DNA of 64,000 bases from JAGOTP01 sp964567995 (GTDB lineage: Bacteria; Patescibacteriota; Patescibacteriia; 2-12-FULL-60-25). Numbering within the stretch: the stretch's first letter is position 1; every line of letters starts with the position of its first letter. The position numbers and the translations under genes are program-made. The notes beneath the pieces are model-generated. The model was not told the DNA's origin. It saw nothing but the letters and a program-made list of their open reading frames with translations, and ran no database searches. Positions 51,066 to 59,686 of this stretch are shown piece after piece. Location of the stretch: the NCBI GenBank assembly GCA_964567995.1, contig CAZMOB010000004.1:87188-151187 (forward strand), given 5' to 3'.

Positions 51066-51446
51066 TCAGGGCCTAGACAAAAGCCCTTGATCCGCCAGAT
51101 ACTCTCTGAGACAGCGAATCGTCTTCGTACCCCAGGTCCGCAGGTCTTTGAGCTCAGGTGGATCCGTGTATCTCCAACCGACCCGTTTTGGATCGATCAG
51201 ATCACCCAGCGTCCGAAACCCAGCTTCGTGCAGCACCTCCACATTGACGCGTCCGATCCCCTCATGATCGGCGAGCACCTCGACCGGCCACTGACGGGGA
51301 TCGGCCGACAGGAGACCGTTGATGTGAACCGCGAGAGCAGCCAGCGCCTGTTCATTGAGACCAGCGATCCCAGCAAAGGCCGAGCCCTTCGCCCCAGCCC
51401 TCTCCAGCTGTTCCCAGACTTTTTGAACCATGTTCGGTGAAAGCAT
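51066..51446 (-). CDS. GC-rich orphan with RNA polymerase alpha-CTD-like helix-hairpin-helix domain (cassette 4b)
   Basis: A 126-residue protein. The C-terminal half ('GRVNVEVLHEAGFRTLGDLI' followed by 'LKDLRTWGTKTIRCLREYLA' and 'DQGLL') follows the RNA polymerase alpha C-terminal domain pattern (NCLKRxGIxTVGDL ... LLxIRNFGxKSLxEIxxxLxxxGL). That fold binds UP-element DNA and activators. The N-terminal 60 residues are helical and unrecognised. It has the strongest Shine-Dalgarno tract in the window (AGGAGGTGA, 7 bases before the ATG). TTGACA lies upstream, with no clear -10. Possibly a small DNA-binding regulator. Confidence 0.65.
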   Translation of the reverse strand: MLSPNMVQKVWEQLERAGAKGSAFAGIAGLNEQALAALAVHINGLLSADPRQWPVEVLADHEGIGRVNVEVLHEAGFRTLGDLIDPKRVGWRYTDPPELKDLRTWGTKTIRCLREYLADQGLLSRP

Positions 51447-51515
51447 CCTTCATCACCTCCTCGACCAGAAGCTTTTCGGAAAAAGTCGTATCTGTCAACA
51501 AAACCTATCGGATCC

Positions 51516-51554
51516 AAAAAGAGACGCTCGGTATGATTCCGAGCGTCTCTTTTT
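51516..51554 (-). terminator. Terminator after the glutaredoxin gene
   Basis: A perfect 16-bp stem AAAAAGAGACGCTCGG / CCGAGCGTCTCTTTTT with a 7-base loop. It lies 13 bases after the glutaredoxin stop on the minus strand and insulates the pepA-grx pair from the GC-rich cassettes. Confidence 0.93.
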
Positions 51555-51567
51555 CAAACCTATGCTA

Positions 51568-51846
51568 TTACGCCGCCATCGCCATTGGACTCGCTTGCCC
51601 CGCCTTCTTCTTCAATCGCGCGTTGATCGTCTCTTCAAGAGCCGCCTTGTTCCAACCTACGATCACCTTGCCATCGATATCGACGACGGGAACACCCATT
51701 TGACCAGACAATTTTACCATTTCCTGAACGGACTTATGATCGGAAGTCACATCAATCTCTTCGAAGGCCAATTGCTTCTCTTTCAAGAAATCTTTGACCA
51801 AACGGCAGTAAGGGCACGTTGGAGTGGTATAGAGACGAATCGTCAT
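51568..51846 (-). CDS. Glutaredoxin-like protein
   Basis: A 92-residue glutaredoxin fold with the active site CPYC in 'YTTPTCPYCRLVKDFL', the cis-proline segment 'QMGVPVVDIDGKVIVGW' and a short Ala/Met tail. It reduces disulfides in the cytoplasm and may recycle the peroxiredoxins encoded 2 kb away. It resembles the NrdH/Grx-like 'YruB' family. It follows pepA and is closed by a strong terminator. Confidence 0.92.
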   Translation of the reverse strand: MTIRLYTTPTCPYCRLVKDFLKEKQLAFEEIDVTSDHKSVQEMVKLSGQMGVPVVDIDGKVIVGWNKAALEETINARLKKKAGQASPMAMAA

Positions 51847-51897
51847 AAAAGGACAAGCGTGTAAGAACTTGGCCTAAGTATACCACACCTCGGCGGA

Positions 51898-53415
51898 CTA
51901 GCGACTCTGGGACTGTAGATATCTCGCCAGCGTTCGAACGCCCCAACCCGTACCACCATGTGGGGTATCTGGACGAGAATCGCGTTCCATAAAGGCAGGG
52001 CCAGCGATATCGAGGTGGGCCCAAGCGATAGAGTTTGGAACAAAGGCTTGGAGAAAGAGAGCGGCCGTGATGCTCCCCGCTGGTCGACCACCGATATTTT
52101 TCAGATCCGCTATCTTGGACTTGATAAGCTGGCGGTAAGGAGCGTAGAGCGGCAAACGACAGACAACCTCGCCCACCTCTTCACTCGCCTTCTGCAAATT
52201 CTGGGCGAGTTTGTCGTTATTGGAAAACAGAGCCGAGATTTCTTCGCCTAACGCGATGACCGCGGCACCTGTGAGCGTCGCGAGATCAATGAGTTCATCC
52301 GGTTTTACATGTTCTGTCGCATACGCCATCGCATCGGCCAACGTGAGGCGCCCTTCCGCATCTGTGTTCAAGACTTCGATCGTTTTGCCATTCATCGCTT
52401 TCACCACATCACCTGGGCGATAAGCCGTTCCCGACGGCATATTTTCCACCGCGATAAAAATGCCATGCACTTCGATCTGTGGAGCAAGCCCTGGCAGGGT
52501 TTGAAACAAGCCAAGAACAGCCGCCGCTCCCGCCATATCCGACTTCATCGTCATCATCCCGTCCGCCGTTTTAAGAGACAGACCACCGGAATCGAAGGTG
52601 ACCGCTTTTCCGATAATGCAGATCTTCTTTTTGGCTTTGCCCTTGGGGCGATACTTCATGTGGACCAATTGCGGCTCATGAACCGATCCCTTTGCCACAG
52701 CGAGCGCCGCTCCCATTTCCAATCCTTCCATCCAAGCACGATCGAGCACCTCGACAGACAAACGAGCATCCTGAGCCACGACTCGTCGAGCGGCTTCGGC
52801 CATGTCAGCCGGGGCGAGATCAGACGAAGGCGTATTCACCAAGTCACGCGCCAAATGAACGCCTAAGACAACTGCCTCAGCCTGGGTCAACGCGACACGC
52901 GCAGATCGTTCCTCTTGGGCTAGGATATTCGCAAAACAAATATCTATGACATGAGACGTCTCGTGTTTGGCCGGTTCAGGACGATACGTATGAAAGCGAT
53001 ACCCCGCGAGCCAAGCGCCCTCCGCAGCAGCAGCCAACATTCTCGCAAAACTTTCCCCACGAGGACGACGCACACCGACTTCAGCAATAACCAAAGAAAC
53101 GAATTGCCCTTGATCGGCCGCTTTCACCGTCTGCGCCAAGGCTTCGCGCCAGCCATCGACTGAAGGCACACCTTCGCCTACGCCGATACACAACAGTGCA
53201 CGATATGGAGCATTTGCCGATAATAATGGCAGGAGCATTTTTTGGCCTTTCTGACCTTCGAATCCTCGTTGTGTTACATAATCTGAAAAAGCACAGCCCA
53301 GTTCCTTCTCCAGGATCGTAAGTGTTTTTGTAAGCGACTCCCCTCTGGCTACCAGCACAACCAACAGATCAGCGGTGAGCTTGGACCAGGGAAGGCGTGA
53401 GGTTCGAATGCGCAT
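51898..53415 (-). CDS. pepA: Leucyl aminopeptidase (M17)
   Basis: 505 residues, normal M17 length. The C-terminal catalytic domain has 'GKAVTFDSGGLSLK', 'MKSDMAGAAAVLG' and the family signature 'NTDAEGRLTLADA', which hold the two metal ions. It removes N-terminal residues from peptides and may also act on Cys-Gly. It is followed after ~50 bases by the glutaredoxin gene and preceded by a HAD phosphatase gene. Confidence 0.96.
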   Translation of the reverse strand: MRIRTSRLPWSKLTADLLVVLVARGESLTKTLTILEKELGCAFSDYVTQRGFEGQKGQKMLLPLLSANAPYRALLCIGVGEGVPSVDGWREALAQTVKAADQGQFVSLVIAEVGVRRPRGESFARMLAAAAEGAWLAGYRFHTYRPEPAKHETSHVIDICFANILAQEERSARVALTQAEAVVLGVHLARDLVNTPSSDLAPADMAEAARRVVAQDARLSVEVLDRAWMEGLEMGAALAVAKGSVHEPQLVHMKYRPKGKAKKKICIIGKAVTFDSGGLSLKTADGMMTMKSDMAGAAAVLGLFQTLPGLAPQIEVHGIFIAVENMPSGTAYRPGDVVKAMNGKTIEVLNTDAEGRLTLADAMAYATEHVKPDELIDLATLTGAAVIALGEEISALFSNNDKLAQNLQKASEEVGEVVCRLPLYAPYRQLIKSKIADLKNIGGRPAGSITAALFLQAFVPNSIAWAHLDIAGPAFMERDSRPDTPHGGTGWGVRTLARYLQSQSR

Positions 53416-53424
53416 ACCCTCATC

Positions 53425-54297
53425 TCACCCGGCAGGCGGCATTTGATCAAGAGCGCGCAAACGAATCGTGAGCAGATCGGCGACATCGGGCGGAAACAAG
53501 CCCTTCCAAGGAACTTCCTGGAACAGAAAGGCGTCGCCGTGTGTTGTGAGCGTGGCTGGATTGGTGCGATAGGCCGCGATGACGTTCTTTCGTTCCCACA
53601 CAACTGGAATACCTGTTTGGCGCGCTTTTACATGCAGCGATTGCTCAGGATTGAACGCGATCGGATATTCAACCTGATTCAAGATCCCCCAATCACTGAA
53701 GGTATCACCTAAAGCGATCGAACCATCACGCAAAGAGCCTTGTTTTAACAGGGTTCGAACCAAGTCTTCTTTTTCGGTTTCCATTCGTCTCGCTTTTGAT
53801 TGGTCACGGGCATAGACACGACGTTGATCAACCAAATAATCCGTTCCAAACCAATCCTGGAATTTCCACTCACGCGCCAGTTCTTGGACGATCGTTCGGG
53901 GAGATCCTCCAATCGCGACCAAATGATAGTTCTGAGCTTTGAGGACCGCTAGCAATTCCCGCGTGAAAACGTAAGCGCGACTTTTCTTTTTTCGCAGCAC
54001 TTCATGCACCGCCAACGTCAGTTCACTATCGGATAACCCCATGATCGCTCGCCCTTCCCATTCGTGAATGAATTGAGACAGGTAAACATCATCATTCAAC
54101 GACTGTTCTTGCCAGGTACGTCGATGCGCTTGGGACTCAACAAAATGGGCTGGCAACACTTGCTGAAAGCGCATCAGCTGTTCGATCAAATCGATATAGA
54201 GCGACCAACGATAGAGGGTGCCATCGAGATCGATAAACGCCAAACGCGGCGGACAGGTTGGCGTCAGCGCAGGAGCAGCCACAAGCCTCCAAGACAA
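53425..54297 (-). CDS. HAD-superfamily phosphatase (HAD-IB/SerB-like)
   Basis: A 290-residue protein. Motif I is 'FIDLDGTLYRW' (D23, D25), motif II lies near 'LVAIGGSPRTIVQEL', and motif IV is 'IALGDTFSDWGIL'. The domain layout, with a helical cap, fits HAD-IB phosphatases such as SerB-like enzymes. Substrate unknown. The start overlaps the upstream VKOR gene by 34 bases. A C-terminal ~60 residues are not explained by the HAD core. Confidence 0.85.
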   Translation of the reverse strand: MSWRLVAAPALTPTCPPRLAFIDLDGTLYRWSLYIDLIEQLMRFQQVLPAHFVESQAHRRTWQEQSLNDDVYLSQFIHEWEGRAIMGLSDSELTLAVHEVLRKKKSRAYVFTRELLAVLKAQNYHLVAIGGSPRTIVQELAREWKFQDWFGTDYLVDQRRVYARDQSKARRMETEKEDLVRTLLKQGSLRDGSIALGDTFSDWGILNQVEYPIAFNPEQSLHVKARQTGIPVVWERKNVIAAYRTNPATLTTHGDAFLFQEVPWKGLFPPDVADLLTIRLRALDQMPPAG

Positions 54298-54803
54298 GCG
54301 ATTCCAAAGACAGCCATGAGTCCTAGCAAGCCACGGAGCTCCAGTGAACGAACTTCTGCATCATCTGAAACGGGACGGTCAAACAAGGCGACAATCCCCA
54401 ACTCCAACGAAGCGACCGCTGACAACAAACACCACAAACAGAACGCTCCCAGCTCGCGCCACTGAACAAAAAAGAGGATGACCGATTCAACGACACCTAC
54501 CACGATCAAGATCTGCATTAAGCGCCACAACCCTCTCCTCCGGCTGCCCCAGGCGACACGGACAAGCAGAAGCAACAGGATGGCCGCATAGAATAATACC
54601 CCCAAGAGCGGCCGAGGGATCGTCCCAAAGACATAGGCCCACTCAGACAGACGCACAATCTCACAGCCACTTGAGGCACCACAGACAACCGGTCGATGGG
54701 CGACATACGCGTAGAGGAGATAACTTGAAGCAAACAATCCTAAAAAGGCCGATTGGAGGGCGAAAAACCGTGAGATGATTGGCGAAGAAAGACGGGAAGC
54801 CAT
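54264..54803 (-). CDS. Vitamin K epoxide reductase (VKOR) family protein
   Basis: 179 residues from the ATG at 54803, with 4-5 membrane segments. The outer Cys pair 'VVCGASSGCEIV' and the quinone-side CxxC 'FCLWCLLSA' are intact, as is the conserved Ser/Trp region. Bacterial VKOR homologues reoxidise DsbA-like proteins using quinone, replacing DsbB. The two DsbA-like proteins at 17.8-19.3 kb are natural partners. It lies between a GT2-Wzy fusion and a HAD phosphatase gene. Confidence 0.92.
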   Translation of the reverse strand: MASRLSSPIISRFFALQSAFLGLFASSYLLYAYVAHRPVVCGASSGCEIVRLSEWAYVFGTIPRPLLGVLFYAAILLLLLVRVAWGSRRRGLWRLMQILIVVGVVESVILFFVQWRELGAFCLWCLLSAVASLELGIVALFDRPVSDDAEVRSLELRGLLGLMAVFGIACLGGLWLLLR

Positions 54804-54819
54804 AGGTAATGATGTCAGC

Positions 54820-57006
54820 CTAACGCGTTTGGAAGCGTTCGACCATTCCTTCGAGCAATAGGAGCCAGGCAAAGCCCAAAGGGTGATTCAGATACGGCGT
54901 AGACACGTGCACAACGGCGAGAGCGACCAGTGACAAGACGAATACTCTTTTTTGTTCGATGGGTAAGGTACTTCGATAGATCCGGCGTCCCAACCGAATA
55001 AGCACGAACAGGATCAAGGGAATCCCTAACAGACCGAACTTGATCCAATGCTCCAACCACCCCCATTCAAAGGCATAGGTCGTATAGACGCCACCTGTCG
55101 ACTGTACGACTCGAGGATCACGACTCGTATACGTCACCGTTGCGCCAAAGCCAGAGCCGAGCAACGGCTGCTCTTTGATTTTTTCCCACATGGCAGGCAA
55201 CAGCTTCCAGCGACTAGCCGAAGCATCATCCCCGGCATTGATACGCGATTGCCAGGCATCCAACAACGAGGCATCCGAAGATGGAAGTGGAAAAAAACAG
55301 AGCGTCGCAATAATTGCAGAGGCAGCGGCCAACGTACCAAGGAATCGACCACCGAGTCGCATAACGCCCTTCACGCGATCCGTATGCCACGCGTAAACAC
55401 AAGCTACCAGTCCGCTCACACCTAATCCCAAGAAAAAGCTTCGCGAGAGAGAAATGATGGTTTGCACCAAAAAGAGAACGGAAAACCCGGTCAAAACGAG
55501 CGCGAGACGACCGCGCTTAAAACGCTGGACGAGCAACAAGCCGGGCAGTAGCACTAAGCCGTAGATATGCGATTGGAAAAAGATCCTAAACACACTCCCA
55601 CCCGCGCGTGTAATCTCCCCTACCCCTGTACGACGAACCCAGAAATAAATCGGTTCAAGAAACCAAGCCGGAAAGGCGTGACTGAAGAGATAGAACAACA
55701 GCAACGTTTTGGTGACGCTCCAAAAGAGTGCCGCTACAATCCAAGCAACCAATATTTGAAGTTCTTGCCTTGTTGCTCGACGAACCAAATCAAGAACGGG
55801 TAAGAGGAGAGCCAAAAACGCCCAAGCATTCGCATCTGCAAAGACGAATGGATTGTGACGCAGAAGACCATTGACGAGTGCCACTAACAGCAATGACCCG
55901 AGCACTGCATACTCTATTCGTCCACTCAGAGCTGTCTTCCAGGTTTTCCACTGACTCGCTCTGACCCAATTCAAGAACCAACCGGCAAAAAAAGCTCCGA
56001 ATAACACGATTCGAAACGAGATTCCTCCATTATTTACTGGATCACCAAAGGCCTTGAACAGCGCCCCTTTTGATCCGATGACATATTCCGCTCCTAGGAG
56101 CGCCAACGCTTGAACTGGTCGAAACAATGCACATACAAACATCGCAAGCCCTAACAACAAACAGACGATCGTATTCAACTTTGGCTGAAAGACAACTAAA
56201 AAAGAAAGGAGCTCGATGAGCAGCAGGACGGCGAACGGGAACAAAATGGTCTTCAGATACAAAGGCAACGCTTCGTTCTTCAAGGTGCGAGCGGACGACA
56301 ACCCGTGTTTTATGCGAATGATCTCTTCCGCTGCTTGATAGTTCCGTAGAGCCGTCGGCGCCCATCCTAGTTTTCGCCAGGGAAGTCGATAGACAAAGGA
56401 AGGCACCCAAGAACTATAGCCCGTCTTACGGGGTTCGACCGAGAAGAGCACGTCAGGCAAGCCGATCGCTTTTGAACCACGCCTGACCATCGTGAGCCAC
56501 AAATCCCAATCCTGAAATTTTTTCAACGTCTCGTCGAAGCCTGGAAAGGCTGAACGTCGAAGCAGTGAGTTCATGTGCATGAAATTCGATTGCTCCAAAC
56601 GCTCGGCACTAAATGGAACCAAGGAAAAATGCCAACCGAAATCGTAGGCGCTGTAGACGATATCCACTTTAGGGTGTGCTTCGAGCGTCTCTTCGAAACG
56701 AGCGAGCATTGTTGGCTGAAGGGTGGTATCCGCGTCCAGAAAGAGCAGATAGTCCCCCGTCGTTTGTCGAGCTCCTTCATTTCTGGCAGCTGGTGCTCCT
56801 CGATTCGTTTCGAAGCGAATGAAGCGGATCGGGAAGGAATATTTTTTTATTTCTTCCACTAGCTTCCCTGCCAATCCATCCGTCGATCCATCATCGACGA
56901 TGACAACCTCATCCGGAAGGCGTGTCTGCTTACCCAAAGATGCCAAACACTGCAGACAAGCATCGGCGTGCTGATAGACAGGGATCACTACGGAAAGACG
57001 AGGCAT
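54820..57006 (-). CDS. Fusion of GT2 glycosyltransferase and O-antigen polymerase/ligase-like domain
   Basis: 728 residues from the ATG at 57006. Residues 1-230 are a GT2 domain: 'LSVVIPVYQHADACLQCLAS', 'VIVDDGSTDGLA', 'LFLDADTTLQ'. From about 260 onward there are around 10 membrane segments and a large outer loop ('INAGDDASASRWKLLPAMWE', 'PLLGSGFGAT') typical of Wzy/WaaL (O-antigen ligase family). The two steps are normally separate proteins on opposite membrane faces, so the fusion may couple repeat-unit synthesis to polymerisation. Same strand as GT4 and Wzx. Confidence 0.85.
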   Translation of the reverse strand: MPRLSVVIPVYQHADACLQCLASLGKQTRLPDEVVIVDDGSTDGLAGKLVEEIKKYSFPIRFIRFETNRGAPAARNEGARQTTGDYLLFLDADTTLQPTMLARFEETLEAHPKVDIVYSAYDFGWHFSLVPFSAERLEQSNFMHMNSLLRRSAFPGFDETLKKFQDWDLWLTMVRRGSKAIGLPDVLFSVEPRKTGYSSWVPSFVYRLPWRKLGWAPTALRNYQAAEEIIRIKHGLSSARTLKNEALPLYLKTILFPFAVLLLIELLSFLVVFQPKLNTIVCLLLGLAMFVCALFRPVQALALLGAEYVIGSKGALFKAFGDPVNNGGISFRIVLFGAFFAGWFLNWVRASQWKTWKTALSGRIEYAVLGSLLLVALVNGLLRHNPFVFADANAWAFLALLLPVLDLVRRATRQELQILVAWIVAALFWSVTKTLLLFYLFSHAFPAWFLEPIYFWVRRTGVGEITRAGGSVFRIFFQSHIYGLVLLPGLLLVQRFKRGRLALVLTGFSVLFLVQTIISLSRSFFLGLGVSGLVACVYAWHTDRVKGVMRLGGRFLGTLAAASAIIATLCFFPLPSSDASLLDAWQSRINAGDDASASRWKLLPAMWEKIKEQPLLGSGFGATVTYTSRDPRVVQSTGGVYTTYAFEWGWLEHWIKFGLLGIPLILFVLIRLGRRIYRSTLPIEQKRVFVLSLVALAVVHVSTPYLNHPLGFAWLLLLEGMVERFQTR

Positions 57007-57011
57007 AAATA

Positions 57012-58082
57012 TTACAGATTCGCTAAGATCTCCCAACGTTTGGACCAGTCCCCTTCTGCCTGGACGCGAGCCCGGCCTCGCTCACCAAATTGGTGACGCA
57101 ACACAGGATCCGTTACAAGTTTCTGAATCGCCTTCGTCAATTCCGCTCTGTTATCGGCATCGATGATAAAGCCCGTCTCTCCGTCAATCACGGTCTCAGG
57201 TGCACCGCCTTGATCGCCAACAATAACCGGCAATCCAGCTGCCGATGCCTCCAAACACACGATTCCATACCCTTCCAGGTCATCTCCTTCCGCACGCACA
57301 GGAAATACAAAGAGATCAGCCGCGGCATACCATGCATCACGCAACGTATCATCGACCGCACCTAAAACCGTCATGCGAGACCCTAGCGGCTGAGCAAGCC
57401 GTTCGATTCGCTCACGATCTGGCCCGTCCCCAAGGCTCACCGCTCGCACATGAGAAGGGAGTTGGGGCAAGACTTCGAGCAAACGATCGAGTCCTTTACG
57501 CGCCACGAGTCGACCCGCGTGAAGGAGGATGATCTCATCTGGGCCAATCCCAAGCTTTATTCGTGCTTCTTGCTTTGTCGGCAAGGCATGTGGCGCATAG
57601 CCAGGTGTCAGCACAATCGGTTCGATCCAGGGAAACAACCGTTTAGATTCAGCAGCCACAAACCGTGAATTGACACAGACCGCCATTGCTCGATGCACAA
57701 TCCGTTTTGTAAGCCAGCGCTTCCAAAAAGATCGTTGCGATAAGTGAAGATCAAGTCCATGAAATAAAATCGTATACTTCGGACCACCACAGAAAGAAGC
57801 AAGCAAGGCAGCCGTACCGATCGGTAGAATATGGCTAACTAAGACCCGCGTAGCGGAATCCGTCCCCACTTCACGCATGATTCGTACAATTGGCCACCAC
57901 GAAATAAGTCCCGAACCAAAAAAACGACGACGTTCGACCAGCTCGCCCGAATCCCCCAATTCATCAGGCACGATCACCCGCATCGCTCCCTTAGAGGCAG
58001 CAACGAGATCTGATAAATAGCGCGCCACACCACCTTTCAAAGGTGGATAATCATGCGTCACTAGAACCCAGCGACTATTCAT
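57012..58082 (-). CDS. Glycosyltransferase family 4
   Basis: A 356-residue GT-B enzyme. The N-terminus 'VTHDYPPLKGGVARYLSDLV' gives the acceptor loop. The donor half has 'LHAGRLVARKGLDRLLEVL' and, near residue 275, 'AEGDDLEGYGIVCLEASAAG', with the EX7E pair. It is tightly packed between the GT2-Wzy fusion (5-base gap) and the Wzx gene (12-base gap), in a second glycan operon. Sugar unknown. Confidence 0.9.
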   Translation of the reverse strand: MNSRWVLVTHDYPPLKGGVARYLSDLVAASKGAMRVIVPDELGDSGELVERRRFFGSGLISWWPIVRIMREVGTDSATRVLVSHILPIGTAALLASFCGGPKYTILFHGLDLHLSQRSFWKRWLTKRIVHRAMAVCVNSRFVAAESKRLFPWIEPIVLTPGYAPHALPTKQEARIKLGIGPDEIILLHAGRLVARKGLDRLLEVLPQLPSHVRAVSLGDGPDRERIERLAQPLGSRMTVLGAVDDTLRDAWYAAADLFVFPVRAEGDDLEGYGIVCLEASAAGLPVIVGDQGGAPETVIDGETGFIIDADNRAELTKAIQKLVTDPVLRHQFGERGRARVQAEGDWSKRWEILANL

Positions 58083-58094
58083 ACCAAGAGCACA

Positions 58095-59561
58095 TCACGA
58101 ACCCGCTTCTTCAGTCGCATCCGGTGGCGGGACCGGTCGACGACGTAAGAAACGCCAGATCGAAAGGAGATCCTCGACCAAACATAAGCGCACAGCGAAA
58201 AGGATCACCAGCGAAATGGCTCCGCCAAAAATCAACTGAGCAATAAACGGAAAATCTGCCGCCACGAAACGCGTCACTCCCCAAATCAACGCCGCACTCA
58301 AGAAACCGCGTATTAAAAAAGACAAGAACCAACCACGTTCTGGCAAATCATGCCGTGCGAACCACAATCCCAAAGCGAACAATAACCAGAAGGAAACCAC
58401 TCCCGCGTACGCCGCACCCAATGGACCATATTTCGGAACAAGCACTAGATTCAATGCCACGTTCAAGACCATCGTGATCCCCATCGATGTGGTTTTTAAC
58501 GCCGAACGACGAGTCGCATTTAAAAGCGAACCGATAGGAAAATCCAAGAAAATTGGTATGAGCACCCACGGCAAAACCAGCATCGGCGCAATCGCTCCTT
58601 CATAGGGTCGACCATAAAAGGTCAGGATGATCGGTTTCGCAAGCGCTGAGAGCAACGCTGACAACGGCACACTCACGAGCAACATGAGGCGCAGCCCGTT
58701 CTTCAAAGACTGTCGCAAGCCCGCCTGGTTTCCTGCTGCAAAATCCGAACTCATAGCCGGATAGAGCGCTGCCACAAAGGTTAATGGCAAGAATTGCAAT
58801 GCGTATGTGAGTTTATAGGCGACGGCATATTGCCCGACCGAAGCATGCCCAAAATACTGACGAAGCAGGAGCGAATCAGTGTAGGAATAGACTTTCACGA
58901 ATAATCCAGCCAAGCCGAAGGGAAGCGCCGCCAGTGCCAATGTTTTGACCGAAATACGCTCCTGCAGCTGCGGTGTCGCTCGACGTTTGATCGCCTGAAA
59001 CAAACTCCAGGCAAGATTCCAGAGACTTCCCAATAGCAGAGCGCACACCAAGCCGATCACTCGCCCACCGAATTTCAAAACAATGATCGAAGCAAAGGCT
59101 GTCGTGACTTGGCAGATCAACATTCCAAACGCTTCGAAGCGGAGATCGCGCTTGCCGCGCAAGGCTCCGTAAAACAAGAGTGACAGGGAATCCGCCATCA
59201 AGACAAAACAGGCGATTGCAACTGCTACAAAGACATCGGGCTCCGCTTTCACAAACCAGGCATAGCCCAACGAACACGCGACAGCGATGGGTAGTAAGAA
59301 CGCCTTCAAACGTAGCGCTTGCGCCAAATACGCACGACCCCGTGACTCATTTCCCGCCAATTCGCGGATAACGACCGGGGTCAAGCCAAGATCCGCCAGA
59401 ACGACAAAGACCGAGGTAATGGAAACCGCGTAGAAATACTTCCCCGTCACGGTCGGCCCTACCAATCGGGCAATGACATAAAAGGCGAGAAACGAGACGA
59501 TTTTTTGCCCAAGCGTTGCCGCCATGAGCCAAGCGGTATTGCGAGCGACCGTAGAAGACAT
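58095..59561 (-). CDS. Polysaccharide flippase, Wzx family
   Basis: A 488-residue protein with 12-14 membrane segments. The N-terminus 'VARNTAWLMAATLGQKIVSF' and 'YFYAVSITSVFVVLADLGLT' is typical of Wzx/RfbX exporters of lipid-linked oligosaccharides. It is distinct from murJ (41 kb) and from the more AT-rich flippase at 3.3 kb, so the window encodes two separate glycan export routes besides lipid II. Followed by the GT4 and GT2-Wzy genes on the same strand. Confidence 0.9.
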   Translation of the reverse strand: MSSTVARNTAWLMAATLGQKIVSFLAFYVIARLVGPTVTGKYFYAVSITSVFVVLADLGLTPVVIRELAGNESRGRAYLAQALRLKAFLLPIAVACSLGYAWFVKAEPDVFVAVAIACFVLMADSLSLLFYGALRGKRDLRFEAFGMLICQVTTAFASIIVLKFGGRVIGLVCALLLGSLWNLAWSLFQAIKRRATPQLQERISVKTLALAALPFGLAGLFVKVYSYTDSLLLRQYFGHASVGQYAVAYKLTYALQFLPLTFVAALYPAMSSDFAAGNQAGLRQSLKNGLRLMLLVSVPLSALLSALAKPIILTFYGRPYEGAIAPMLVLPWVLIPIFLDFPIGSLLNATRRSALKTTSMGITMVLNVALNLVLVPKYGPLGAAYAGVVSFWLLFALGLWFARHDLPERGWFLSFLIRGFLSAALIWGVTRFVAADFPFIAQLIFGGAISLVILFAVRLCLVEDLLSIWRFLRRRPVPPPDATEEAGS

Positions 59562-59573
59562 GTCGCTACGGTA

Positions 59574-59663
59574 TCAGAGTCGGCTAGCGTTCACAAAGAA
59601 CCAAATCGCTGCCAAAAAACACAGGCCAAATGCCATCCAACGCGGGAGTTCCTGAAGGCTCAT
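59574..59663 (-). CDS. Tiny membrane protein upstream of wzx
   Basis: A 29-residue frame, 'MSLQELPRWMAFG' followed by the hydrophobic helix 'LCFLAAIWFFVNASRL'. It fits exactly in the gap between the giant surface-protein gene and the flippase gene, on the same strand, with 23 and 12 bases of spacing. The compact placement supports it. No homology can be judged at this length. Confidence 0.45.
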   Translation of the reverse strand: MSLQELPRWMAFGLCFLAAIWFFVNASRL

Positions 59664-59686
59664 ACGGGAGCCCCAGGATAGCAGAC

